In this document: in pieces, positions 1 through 8,054 of the stretch
How positions within the stretch are numbered: the first letter of the stretch is position 1
Layout of the letters: the number at the start of each line of letters is the position of its first letter
From: Klebsiella pneumoniae
Lineage (GTDB): Bacteria; Pseudomonadota; Gammaproteobacteria; Pseudomonadales; UBA5518
Direction of reading: 5' to 3'
Assembly: GCA_945862145.1 (NCBI GenBank)
Contig: CAMAXE010000007.1
Span: 62,001 to 126,000, forward strand
DNA length: 64,000 bases
Notes under the pieces: generated by a model
Told to the model about the DNA's origin: nothing
Databases searched by the model: none
The model's input: only the letters and a program-made list of their open reading frames with translations
Program-made: the position numbers and the translations under genes

Positions 1-1
1 C

Positions 2-94
2 GCTGGAGGGCGGTTCTGGGATGCACGTCTCGAGGGCGATGCGCAGTTTGTTCGCTCGAGTGATGAATTGGTCGCGGTAATCGGACGGTTGTAG
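2..94 (+). CDS. C-terminal end of an unidentified protein (partial)
   Basis: An open frame enters from the left edge and stops at TAG (92-94), leaving about 30 codons with the tail ...SSDELVAVIGRL. The beginning lies outside the window, so the family cannot be assigned. The frame is uninterrupted and ends immediately before the HI0074-like remnant. It may be a separate gene or part of the same decayed accessory cluster. Confidence 0.4.
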   Translation, partial: AGGRFWDARLEGDAQFVRSSDELVAVIGRL

Positions 95-372
95 TTGATA
101 TGCGTGCTGCACGCTGCGGTGGGAGCGACTCCAGCAAATCCTCTCAGCGCACAGGCAGAGCCCGGGGATACACAACTGCGCGACGGGCTCATCCAGCGCT
201 TCCAGCGCACTTACGCGTTGTCGCACAAGATGCTCAAGCGCCATTTGGAACAGGCGGCCGCCAACCCGCAGGCATACGACACGACTGACTTTAGCACCTG
301 ATTCGCTCGGCCAATGAGCAGGGTCTTTTGCACAGTGATTGGCCTGTGTGGCGGCGCTTCCGGGAACGGTGC
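95..372 (+). pseudogene. Frameshifted HI0074/HepT-like nucleotidyltransferase-associated protein remnant
   Basis: Two stretches in different frames resemble the HI0074 (nucleotidyltransferase substrate-binding, HepT-like) family. The first, in the frame of position 95, contains LRDGLIQRFQRTYALSHKML. The second begins at 301 in another frame and reads IRSANEQGLLHSDWPVWRR. Joining them needs a single-base deletion near 298-300, where ACC-TG-ATT stands for an expected ACC-CTG-ATT. The N-terminal part also looks shifted around 125-145, where a neighbouring frame gives LQQILSA. The C-terminus is lost after about 372 and no partner nucleotidyltransferase is visible. In the family these proteins pair with MNT-type enzymes in toxin-antitoxin modules. 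This copy is almost certainly inactive. Confidence 0.7.
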
Positions 373-397
373 GGACGATGCTGTTCCCGGCCCCTCG

Positions 398-1573
398 TCA
401 AATCACCGTTGGCAACAATCCATCCAACAACCCGTCCGCTTTGAGAAGATCAACGGTGTTTTGCTCTTCCACGGCATAAACCCCGCGTGCCGCGCGCCAG
501 ATCAGCTTTTTGTCCTGCAGGGCGATCAATGCCTGCTGCACTCCGGGCACATCGACCTTCACGTCCTCGGGTAGCTGCCCGGAGAGTTGCATTGCCTTGC
601 GATACTTTTCCAACGTAGCCGCCTCGAAGGGTGCGTAGTGCTGGTTGGCCGCGGCCATTACCCGCAACACGGCCGACTGAAGGGGAGTGAGGCTATGCAT
701 CACGCCGCGCTGCACGGCATTCAATTCTTCCGCAAGCCGGCGCACCTCATCGGCAAATTTGTGCGGAACGCTCGCCGCATCCGTCTCAAGATCAAAGCGG
801 AAGTGATCGGCCGCAGACCCAAGCAACTCGGGGCGATGTCCCGCCTCGACGAACAAGGGCCAGACCTGCGCGGGGTCCAGCGCGAAGGGCAGCTTCACTT
901 CGCGGCAGAACCAGTCGACGTAGTCTTGCCCTAACAGGGGGAAATTCACCAGAGGTGCTCCGAAAAACGCTTGGTCCTTGCTGTTGCGCAGCATGGCGAG
1001 CTTGTCGCGATTCGATCCGGTACAGACGATGCGCAGTCCGTGGTGCTGGCTGCTGTTCAGTTCATCGCGCGCGGCCTTCAAGGCAAACAGGGCACCGATG
1101 CCGGCATCGGTGGTGATCGCATGCTGCGCCTCGTCGATGATCAGGACGATCATTTGTCCGGTTTCATCTGACAGGGCCACCAAGGCATCGGTCAGCGACA
1201 CCTCTTTGCCCAAACCCACCCGATCGAGGTCGAAGGACACGCTGCCGACAGACAGCTTGCTCACGCCGGCACCCCTCGCCAGCCGCAGCATCACGCCCTC
1301 GTTGCTACCGAGTGATGCGCGAATCGCATTGCTGATGATCGAACCGGGGTCCGCCGAGGGGTTGGCCCACAGGTCCGCATAGACCACAAGCGCCCCCGCC
1401 GATTCCAGAGCAGGGCGCAAATCCTCGCGCACGAAGGTCGACTTCCCGGTTCGCCGCGGCGCCGCCAGAAACACACCCGAACCAGCCGCACTGCCCACTC
1501 CGACCACCAGAATCTGGTCGGCAAGCCGTTTGGCCAATGCAGGGCGATGAAAAATCGGGGCAACTCGGGCCAT
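398..1573 (-). CDS. AAA-family ATP-binding protein of unknown role
   Basis: This is a 391-residue P-loop ATPase with Walker A APRRTGKST (residues 38-46), Walker B MIVLIIDEAQ (141-150) and a sensor-1-like strand ending CTGSNRD (about 184-190). The C-terminal third (from about 290) is helical and could be a winged-helix or effector region. No signal peptide or membrane segment is seen. Similar stand-alone ATPases occur in mobile islands and plasmids, but I do not recognise a specific function. It lies between two broken toxin-antitoxin-type genes and is preceded by AT-rich operator-like repeats, so a defence or addiction role is possible but unproven. The start is the ATG at 1573, close to the repeats. 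Confidence 0.8.
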   Translation of the reverse strand: MARVAPIFHRPALAKRLADQILVVGVGSAAGSGVFLAAPRRTGKSTFVREDLRPALESAGALVVYADLWANPSADPGSIISNAIRASLGSNEGVMLRLARGAGVSKLSVGSVSFDLDRVGLGKEVSLTDALVALSDETGQMIVLIIDEAQHAITTDAGIGALFALKAARDELNSSQHHGLRIVCTGSNRDKLAMLRNSKDQAFFGAPLVNFPLLGQDYVDWFCREVKLPFALDPAQVWPLFVEAGHRPELLGSAADHFRFDLETDAASVPHKFADEVRRLAEELNAVQRGVMHSLTPLQSAVLRVMAAANQHYAPFEAATLEKYRKAMQLSGQLPEDVKVDVPGVQQALIALQDKKLIWRAARGVYAVEEQNTVDLLKADGLLDGLLPTVI

Positions 1574-1582
1574 GGGGCCTCA

Positions 1583-1672
1583 CTCTATAGAAGATTATGA
1601 AGAACTATAAAACGATTATGTCAGCCTGAGTGGACCGAAATATAGAACTTTATAGTCGACTATAGAACGTTT
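1583..1672. promoter_or_regulatory. AT-rich operator-like repeats upstream of the AAA ATPase
   Basis: The sequence just upstream of the ATPase start is far more AT-rich than its surroundings. It contains the perfect 14-bp palindrome TATAGTCGACTATA (1651-1664), the direct repeat TATAGAAC (1641-1648 and 1661-1668, 20 bp apart), and related copies CTATAGAA (1585-1592) and ACTATAAAAC (1604-1613). Palindrome plus phased repeats is the usual look of an autoregulated operator. The binding protein is not identified. Part of this AT-rich DNA probably also forms the ATPase promoter. Confidence 0.5.
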
Positions 1673-1755
1673 ATTTACCGCCTGGCTTCTGGCGCAGGCG
1701 AGGCGAGAGTCTGTCCGGGAGCCTCGACCCGCCGCTGGCGCCGAGCACTTACGCT

Positions 1756-2376
1756 GATCTCAACCATCAGGCAGAAATGGCACTCGCGCGTTTGTCAGGA
1801 GTGTCGGGCCTGGTGCCGTCTGTGGGCTGGCTCTTGTAAAGCGCGTTCCGGCTGGTGCGGGACAACCTACGCGACCCGCAGGGCTCCCCATCAGCGTAGG
1901 CCTCCTGTGCGATGCCGACCGTGTCCTGCTTGACGGGGTGCGCGGCGCCGGCAAACAGCCCGGGGAGTTGCGGCGCTCCCAGAACTGGGTCAGCGGTACA
2001 CCGGCCAGGCAACGCCACGTTCGTGCCGCCACCGGCCGATCGGGTGGCGGGGCTGTTGGGCGATCTGGAGCAATTCATCCACCACGAGGAAAGCGCACTC
2101 CCGCCGCTGGTCAGGATTGCGCTGGCGCACGCGCAATTCGAAACCATCCATCCCTTCCTTGACGGTAACGGTCGCATCGGACGCCTGCTGATTACCGCGC
2201 TCGTGGAGCACTGGGGGCTGCTGGCGGAACCGCTCATGTACTTGAGCGGCTACCTCAAGCGGCACCAAGGCGAGTACTACCGGCGGATCGGCAGCGTTTG
2301 CTCGACGCGCCTTAAGCAGGCGGTCGCGGGCGAGGACGCGGATCTCGTCTGCCTCGCGCGAGTGATCACCGCATAG
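1756..2376 (+). pseudogene. Fic-domain (AMP-transferase family) pseudogene
   Basis: The Fic catalytic motif is intact as HPFLDGNGRIGRLL (in the frame ending at 2376), and LLITALVEHWGLLAEPLMYLSGY follows the family pattern in sense though not quoted in full here. The upstream segment from 1881 lies in another frame: GLPIS..., then VLLDGVRGAGKQPGELRRSQ. The two frames meet at GGTACACCGG near 1998-2003, where one extra C would explain the shift. An earlier piece (about 1759-1800) is in a further frame and runs into a TAA near 1837. The N-terminal region with the usual inhibitory helix is missing. The C-terminus is cut after YYRRIGSV (about 2298) and replaced by unrelated sequence. Fic enzymes transfer AMP or similar groups to target proteins; this copy should be non-functional. 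Confidence 0.75.
2316..2359 (-). pseudogene. Short ABC-ATPase tail-like fragment
   Basis: Read on the minus strand this segment encodes READEIRVLARDRL, closely resembling READEILVLARGRL near the C-terminus of the ABC exporter gene at 3441-5189. At DNA level 2316-2359 and 3542-3585 match at about 40 of 44 positions by eye, in the same orientation. It has no start, Walker motifs or length. It sits where the Fic pseudogene has lost its own tail and abuts the stop of the epimerase gene, so it looks like a scar of duplication or recombination. Chance similarity between GC-rich sequences is unlikely but not excluded. Confidence 0.45.
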
Positions 2377-3364
2377 ACATGATTTGCGCGACGGATTCTG
2401 CGAGCGCTGTTTCCAGCGAGGTATATGACATCTCCAGTTCCTCGATGCTTCGGCTGGCATCGAACAGAAGCGAGCCTGCCGCAGTGGTTTTCAAGACATC
2501 CACGGGCAGCATCGGGCGTTTCCCGGTCCAGCGTGCGATCAGCTCCAGACCAATCGCAAAAGGCAAAAGGACTGACTCGGGGATATTCCGGTCCGGTGCC
2601 GGCACACCGGCCAGCCGGGCGATGGTCTTGAAGTAATCCCGGGTGGTGCTGCGCTGGTTGCCGATGAGATAGCGGCGCCCGACCGTGTCTTTTTTCAAAA
2701 GTGCGGCAGCGATCGCATCCGCCGCATCCTTGACGTAGACGTAGGTGTAGGTGGTGTCGGCGCCCACCAGTGCGGGCAACTTTCCCTGAACTGCGCGCCT
2801 TATCTCCATGGTTGCCTTGTCGTCACCAGCGCCGATGACGGCAGCCAGATGCACCACGGTCAGCGGCAACTGTGCAGTCTCATGGAGCTGCCATCCGGCC
2901 ATGTCACCAAGGTGTTTGCTCCTGGCGTAGTGGCTGGGGTGGGGCCCGGCGGGGGTCTTCTCGTCAAAGGGGAGATGCGCTGGCACGCCGTAGGCCAGCG
3001 GGGTGCTGACCTGGACCACTTTCTGGACGCCTGCATCCAGACTGGCCTGAAAGACATTTTTCGCGCCCCGTTCGTTGAGGTCGTAAAAATGTTCTTTGCG
3101 CTGACTCCAGAACTCCCGATAGCCGGCGAGATTGACGACACCCCAGGCATCCTTGAATGCCTCTGCGAGAGTGTCTGCGCGGGTGATGTCGCCGTAGTGA
3201 AAACTGATATCCGCACTCAACGCCTGTAACGCCGACACATCGCTGTTTCGACGAACCAGACACCGGACCTGGTGCGTGTTCTCGCGCAGGAGCCGCGCGA
3301 TGAAACACCGGCCGACAAAACCCGTTGCCCCGGTAACGGTCACGACGGGCTTGGTGGTTGGCAT
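2366..3364 (-). CDS. NAD(P)-dependent epimerase/dehydratase family protein (extended SDR)
   Basis: This 332-residue Rossmann-fold oxidoreductase has the nucleotide-binding motif GATGFVG at residues 12-18 and the SDR catalytic pair in HYARSK (Tyr146, Lys150). The layout matches the dihydroflavonol-reductase / 3-beta-HSD-like extended SDRs that act on sugar nucleotides, sterols or small ketones. The substrate cannot be deduced. I chose the ATG at 3364 because the glycine motif then falls at the normal distance from the start; the longer upstream frame overlaps the ABC gene and is low-complexity. It is downstream of, and probably co-transcribed with, the two ABC exporter genes (77 bp gap). Confidence 0.85.
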   Translation of the reverse strand: MPTTKPVVTVTGATGFVGRCFIARLLRENTHQVRCLVRRNSDVSALQALSADISFHYGDITRADTLAEAFKDAWGVVNLAGYREFWSQRKEHFYDLNERGAKNVFQASLDAGVQKVVQVSTPLAYGVPAHLPFDEKTPAGPHPSHYARSKHLGDMAGWQLHETAQLPLTVVHLAAVIGAGDDKATMEIRRAVQGKLPALVGADTTYTYVYVKDAADAIAAALLKKDTVGRRYLIGNQRSTTRDYFKTIARLAGVPAPDRNIPESVLLPFAIGLELIARWTGKRPMLPVDVLKTTAAGSLLFDASRSIEELEMSYTSLETALAESVAQIMSMR

Positions 3365-3440
3365 GTGTGGTCGTGTCCTCGAGCTGCGGGAGTTTGTTGT
3401 TTGTTGCGGGTCGGTATCGACGGCGCAAGAAGCCGCTATC

Positions 3441-5189
3441 TTAGCGAGGCGCCCGCTCCCCCGCCTCCATCCTCTGCAACTCCCACAACCGCCGGTACAA
3501 CCCACCGCGCGCGATCAGGGCATCGTGCGTGCCGCGTTCCTGCAGGCGGCCGCGGGCGAGCACCAGGATCTCGTCTGCCTCGCGCAGCGTGGACAGCCGG
3601 TGTGCGATGATCACCATCGAGACCTCGCCCTTCAGCTTGTGCAGCGCCTCCTGCAGCAGCGCCTCGGTGCCGCTGTCGATGCTCGCGGTGGCCTCGTCCA
3701 GCACCAGCACGGCAGGGTTTCGCAGCAGCGCGCGGGCGAGTATCACCTGCTGGCGCTGACCCGCAGACAGCGCGCTGCCGCGCTCGCCCACCGGCGTGTC
3801 CAACCCCTGCGGCAGACCCCGCACGAAGGGCGCAAGGCCCACGCGCTCCATCGCTGATTCGATGTCCTGCGCGCTCGCGCCAAAACCGAAATCGATATTC
3901 GACGCGAGGCTGCTGGCGAGCAGGAATGGATCCTGCGGCACATACGCCACCAGGCGATGGAAATCATCGTCGGCGATCTGCTCGAGCGGGACGCCTCCCA
4001 TGGTGAGCGTGCCGGTCTGCGCGGCGTGAAAGCGCAACAACAGCCCGGCGAGCGTGCTCTTGCCGCTGCCGGTCGGGCCCACCAGCGCTAGGAACTGCCC
4101 GGGTGGCAGATCAAAGCTGATGTCGTGCAGCACTTGCTCGCCGCCCTCGTAGGCAAAGCCGAGCCCACTCGCGCGGAGCCGTGTGTCTGCGGGCAGCGGG
4201 CCGGTGGCGCGCAGCTCGCGGGCGTCGCTGCGGTCGCAGAGCTCGAAGACGCGCGTGGCCGAGACCATGGCGTTCTGCAGCATGCTCAGCCGGTGCGTCA
4301 CGTCCACCACCGGCTCGCCGAAGCGCCCGAGGTAATTCACGAACACGTAGATCACGCCGATCTCCACGCCGCCGCCCAAGGCACGCGTGCCGAACCACAG
4401 CACCAGCGCCGCCATGCAGCACTGCAGCAGCACATCCACCATCGGCCGCAGCAGCAAGGCATCGAGCCTGAGCGAGGCCATACGCGCCGTGTAGTGCACG
4501 CGGCTCTGCGTCTCGAAGCGCTCCGCGAAGTGCGGCAACTGCCGCGTGAGCTGCACCACGCGGATGCCGCCGATGCTCTCGGAAAGATTGGCGTTGATCT
4601 GCGCGAGCGCTGCACGCACCGCACGGAAGCGCGGACCGCTGGCGCGCTGGTAGACCCACATCACGGTGAGCGCCAAGGGCAGGAACACCAGGCAGGGAAT
4701 GGCGAGTCGCCAGTCAAGCAGCAGCATGGCGATGGCCATGCCGATCACCCGCGCGCTATTGGCTACCAACACGCCCAGCACGTTCAGGTAAAAATCTTTT
4801 ACGGCCTCGGTGTCGTTGGTGAGACGCGACACCACCACGCCCACGGGTGTGCGGTCGAACCATGCCACCGGCAGGCGCAGTGCGGTGTGGAAGGCGTTGC
4901 GGCGGATCTCGGCGACGGCAGAGAGCGCGATGCGCGCCAGCACCACACCCTGCGCGTAACCCGCCGTGGCGCCGATGCCCTGCAACACAACATAAGCAAT
5001 TCCAAGCAGCAACAGGGGCTGCAGCGGGTAGTGGCCGGTTTGTACATGGGCATCCATGAACTGCCGGATGAGCAGCGGCGCGCCCAGTTCGGCGGCAGCC
5101 GATAGCAGCACCAATGTGACGGCCAGCGCGAAGCGTGGCCGGTCACGCATGGCGAGCCGCATCAGGCGCGGGAATGGATTGGCCGTCAT
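3441..5189 (-). CDS. ABC exporter, fused permease and ATPase (MdlB-like half)
   Basis: This is a 582-residue half-transporter with an N-terminal membrane domain (about residues 20-310) and a C-terminal nucleotide-binding domain. Motifs: Walker A GPTGSGKST (371-379), signature LSAGQ (474-478), Walker B VLVLDEA (494-500, with the catalytic Glu) and an H-loop in IIAHRLSTL. The signature departs from LSGGQ. Its start overlaps the stop of the preceding ABC gene by 4 bp, so the two are translationally coupled and should form a heterodimer like MdlA/MdlB (SmdA/SmdB). Such pumps export drugs or lipids across the inner membrane. The substrate here is unknown. Confidence 0.88.
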   Translation of the reverse strand: MTANPFPRLMRLAMRDRPRFALAVTLVLLSAAAELGAPLLIRQFMDAHVQTGHYPLQPLLLLGIAYVVLQGIGATAGYAQGVVLARIALSAVAEIRRNAFHTALRLPVAWFDRTPVGVVVSRLTNDTEAVKDFYLNVLGVLVANSARVIGMAIAMLLLDWRLAIPCLVFLPLALTVMWVYQRASGPRFRAVRAALAQINANLSESIGGIRVVQLTRQLPHFAERFETQSRVHYTARMASLRLDALLLRPMVDVLLQCCMAALVLWFGTRALGGGVEIGVIYVFVNYLGRFGEPVVDVTHRLSMLQNAMVSATRVFELCDRSDARELRATGPLPADTRLRASGLGFAYEGGEQVLHDISFDLPPGQFLALVGPTGSGKSTLAGLLLRFHAAQTGTLTMGGVPLEQIADDDFHRLVAYVPQDPFLLASSLASNIDFGFGASAQDIESAMERVGLAPFVRGLPQGLDTPVGERGSALSAGQRQQVILARALLRNPAVLVLDEATASIDSGTEALLQEALHKLKGEVSMVIIAHRLSTLREADEILVLARGRLQERGTHDALIARGGLYRRLWELQRMEAGERAPR

Positions 5190-6931
5190 GCCAGAGACTC
5201 CGCCGCGGCCGCCAGCTGCTGGTAACGCCAGGTCTCGGCGTACCAGCCACCCTGCGCGAGCAGCTCCGCGTGGGGGCCGCGCTCGCTCACGGCGCCATCG
5301 CGCAACACGAGGATCTCATCGGCACCCTGCACGGCAGAGAGCCGGTGGCTCACGATTACCCGCGACAGGTGCCGCGTGTGCATCTCGAGCGCCGCGAGGA
5401 TCGCGTGCTCGGTCTCGGCATCTACCGCCGAGAGCGAATCATCCAGCAACAGCAACCGGCAATCGGCGAGCAGCGCCCGCGCCAGGCACAGCCGCTGGCG
5501 TTGCCCGCCCGAGAGCGTGACGCCGCGCTCACCCACCTCGGTGTCCACGCCTGCCGCAAAGCCGGCCACGTCACGCTCGAGCGAGGCGAGCGCCATCATG
5601 CGAAGGATGTCCTGCTCGGAGGCATCGGGCCGGGCAAGCGCCAGGTTCTCGCGCAGGCTGGCGGAAAACAGCACCGACTCCTGCGGCACGCAGCCCACGG
5701 CCTCGCGCAGCGCATCGAGCCGGTACTCGCGGATATCGAAACGGCCGAGCCGCACCTTCACACCGGGCGCGTCGTAAAAACGCGCGAGCAGGGCAAGTAG
5801 CGTGGATTTGCCCGCTCCGGTGGGCCCGACGATGCCCAGCGTATGCCCGGGCTCCAGCGTGAACTGCACATCGCGCAGGGCGGGCTGGGTGCGGCCGGGG
5901 TAATCGAAGCGCGTGACACGCACCTGCAGACGGTAGTCCTCGACGCGCTCCAGCGTGCCGGTGTCGGGCACGGCCGAGGGCGTATCGAGGAACTCGCGGA
6001 TGCGCGCCCAGGCCGCCTTGCCCCGCTGCACCAGGTTGGCCATCCAGCCGAAGGCAAACATGGGCCACACCAGTTGCCCGAGGTACAGCGTGAAGCTGGT
6101 GAGCTGGCCCAGACTGAGACGCCCGGCATCGATCAGCCAGGCCCCGGCGCCCACGCTGATCAGGAAGGAGCCTCCCACGGTGAGGTAGATGATCGGATCG
6201 TAGCGGGCATCTATGAGCGCCACGCGCATGCTGGCGGCGTTAGCGGACTCCGAGGCCGCAGCGAAAACACTCTCCGTGTGCGCCTCGGCCCCCAATCCGC
6301 GCAGCGCCCGCAGCCCGCCAACGCTCTCCTGCGTCACGGCGTTCAAGGTGCTGAATGCCGCCTGCGAGGCATCAAAACGCGCGTGTAGCGCCACACCGAG
6401 GCTCCACATCGCCCGGCTCATCAGCGGCCAGGGAGCAAGCGCCAGCAGCGTGAGCGTGCCGCTCAGCGCAAACGCCATCATTCCCAGCACCAGGACGCCG
6501 GTCATGAGACCGTCGAAGATCGACAGCACCGCCTCGCCTGCCGTCATCTCCACGGCCTGCACATCGTTGGTGGCGCGGGCCATGAGATCCCCGGCGGGAA
6601 AAGCAGCCAGTGCCGCCGGCGAGAGTTGCAGCAAGTGGCGGTAAATGTCGCGGCGCAGCTCCAGGCTGAGCAAATAAGAGGCGCCGTAGAGCGTGCGGCG
6701 CCAGAAATAGCGGCAAACGTAGATCCCGCAGGCACAGCCCACGATACCCAGCGCATACCAGCGCAACCCCTCGGCATTGAGACTGCCGGCCACGATGCCG
6801 TCGACCACCCGCCCGATGATCAGCGGCGGGAGCAGACCGAGCACGGCAACGCCGGCCAGCAGAGAACCCGCCAGACAATAGCTTCGCCAGTGCACGCGGA
6901 AGAAACCGCGCAGCGTCCAGAAGATATCCAT
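5186..6931 (-). CDS. ABC exporter, fused permease and ATPase (MdlA-like half)
   Basis: This 581-residue half-transporter begins at the ATG at 6931 (MDIFWTLRGF), which puts the membrane domain at the expected distance. The upstream extension is Arg/Pro-rich and lies in the divergent promoter region, so it was rejected. Motifs: Walker A GPTGAGKST (369-377), signature LSGGQ (473-477), Walker B LLLLDDS (493-499). The catalytic Glu after Walker B is Asp, as in MdlA, so one composite ATP site is probably degenerate and the partner subunit supplies the active one. It is divergent from the ECF sigma gene. Confidence 0.88.
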   Translation of the reverse strand: MDIFWTLRGFFRVHWRSYCLAGSLLAGVAVLGLLPPLIIGRVVDGIVAGSLNAEGLRWYALGIVGCACGIYVCRYFWRRTLYGASYLLSLELRRDIYRHLLQLSPAALAAFPAGDLMARATNDVQAVEMTAGEAVLSIFDGLMTGVLVLGMMAFALSGTLTLLALAPWPLMSRAMWSLGVALHARFDASQAAFSTLNAVTQESVGGLRALRGLGAEAHTESVFAAASESANAASMRVALIDARYDPIIYLTVGGSFLISVGAGAWLIDAGRLSLGQLTSFTLYLGQLVWPMFAFGWMANLVQRGKAAWARIREFLDTPSAVPDTGTLERVEDYRLQVRVTRFDYPGRTQPALRDVQFTLEPGHTLGIVGPTGAGKSTLLALLARFYDAPGVKVRLGRFDIREYRLDALREAVGCVPQESVLFSASLRENLALARPDASEQDILRMMALASLERDVAGFAAGVDTEVGERGVTLSGGQRQRLCLARALLADCRLLLLDDSLSAVDAETEHAILAALEMHTRHLSRVIVSHRLSAVQGADEILVLRDGAVSERGPHAELLAQGGWYAETWRYQQLAAAAESLA

Positions 6932-6988
6932 GGGTGGGGATGATGACCGATCACCGCCTCCGCAGGCGCGGCAAAATTCCCCCGCGAA

Positions 6989-7012
6989 GGAATCGACCCG
7001 GAGGCCGCGTCC
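6989..7012 (+). promoter_or_regulatory. Possible ECF-type promoter upstream of the sigma factor gene
   Basis: GGAAT (6989-6993) and CGTCC (7008-7012) resemble the -35 GGAAC and -10 CGTC elements recognised by many ECF sigma factors. The spacing of 14 nt is slightly shorter than usual. The position, upstream of the sigma gene and in the divergent region shared with the ABC exporter, would fit autoregulation. This is a weak motif call. Confidence 0.3.
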
Positions 7013-7095
7013 TACGCTCGGGACATACGGTGCGGTCAATGACAACAGAAACTGCGAAGATGCCCTTCGCCTTGTGGCGGGGGTTGCCAGGAACG

Positions 7096-7659
7096 ATGTC
7101 CGGAAGCGTTGGCCAGGAGCGTGGCGAGCCCACGGACGAGGCGCTGATTGCAGCGATCTCGCGGGGGGAGCAGCGGGCGCTGGAGGCACTGGTACGCCGT
7201 CACGGCGGCTGGGCCGCGCGCTTCGCGGAACGTCTGACCGGCAACGCCGTACTGGCCGAGGAAGTGGTGCAGGCCGCCTTCCTCAAGGTCTGGCAGAAGT
7301 CTGAGGCCTGGGAGGGCCGATCGCGCTTCAGCACGTGGTTCTACCGGGTGCTCCACAATCTGGCCATAGACCAGGTGCGGGCGCGGCGCAGCGACCACGA
7401 GGAACTGGACGAATCATTAGCCGATCACCGGGACGGACCCGAACAGGTGGCCGCCCGCGACCAGCGCGATGCGCGTGTGCGCGCAGCGCTCGCGGCACTG
7501 CCAGAGCGGCAGCGGCTGGCGGTGGTGCTGAGCCACTACGAGGGCTGCTCACAAGCCGAAGCCGCAGCTATCCTCGGCATAGCTGAGGGCGCGCTCGAAT
7601 CGTTGCTTTCACGGGCGCGCGCTACGCTGCGCAGCGCCCTGTCCGATGAAAGGGGATAA
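7096..7659 (+). CDS. ECF-type RNA polymerase sigma factor
   Basis: With the ATG at 7096, preceded by AGGAA (7089-7093), the product is 187 residues, the normal size for an ECF sigma factor. Region 2 (from ALEALVRRHG to RFSTWFYRVLHNLAIDQVR) binds core polymerase and the -10 element. Region 4 (ALPERQRLAVVLSHYEG followed by the helix-turn-helix AAAILGIAEGALESLLSRA) binds the -35 element. An upstream ATG at 7039 would add 19 residues and remains possible. The next two genes encode a short single-pass protein and a periplasmic metal-sensor-like protein. This arrangement parallels CnrH/CnrY/CnrX and predicts release of the sigma factor on an envelope signal. Confidence 0.88.
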   Translation: MSGSVGQERGEPTDEALIAAISRGEQRALEALVRRHGGWAARFAERLTGNAVLAEEVVQAAFLKVWQKSEAWEGRSRFSTWFYRVLHNLAIDQVRARRSDHEELDESLADHRDGPEQVAARDQRDARVRAALAALPERQRLAVVLSHYEGCSQAEAAAILGIAEGALESLLSRARATLRSALSDERG

Positions 7660-7664
7660 CGCAT

Positions 7665-8054
7665 ATGACTGCCACCGAACACGACAGGGCCCGGGAACTC
7701 CTCGCGGCCTATGGCGCGGGACGCCACCGCTGGCCAGAGGCCGAGCGTGGCCTGCACGATATGCTCGCGGCCTGCCCTGAGGGTGAGGCCCTGCTGGCCG
7801 AGGCGACGGCTCTCGACACCTGCCTCGACGGTCTGCTGACACGTCCGGCTGATCCACTGCGCCCGGCGCGTATCCTGAAGGCCGCACGCGCCGAGGCGCG
7901 CAGGCGAACCATCGTGCGCTGGATCTCGCTTGCTTATGCGGCATCCATGGCGCTGGGGCTCTCCGTGGGCTACGGCCTGAGCGCGGAACCCGGTGCCGAG
8001 GAAAACTACGGCGGGCTCCTGATCGGCAGCACCGTGATCGAGGAGTTCCTGTGA
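7665..8054 (+). CDS. Putative anti-sigma factor (single-pass membrane protein)
   Basis: The product is 129 residues. An N-terminal cytoplasmic portion of about 80 residues, rich in Ala/Arg/Glu helices, is followed by one hydrophobic segment (about 86-104) and a short periplasmic tail. It begins 5 bp after the sigma gene, and its stop overlaps the next start by 4 bp. Size, topology and position match small anti-sigma factors such as CnrY, but there is no clear ZAS zinc motif and similarity to a named family is not visible. The role is inferred mainly from context. Confidence 0.6.
   Translation: MTATEHDRARELLAAYGAGRHRWPEAERGLHDMLAACPEGEALLAEATALDTCLDGLLTRPADPLRPARILKAARAEARRRTIVRWISLAYAASMALGLSVGYGLSAEPGAEENYGGLLIGSTVIEEFL

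Noticed and set aside
4125-5105. 326-codon open frame antisense to the ABC exporter
   Set aside because: Gln/His/Arg-rich shadow of a clearly conserved transporter gene.
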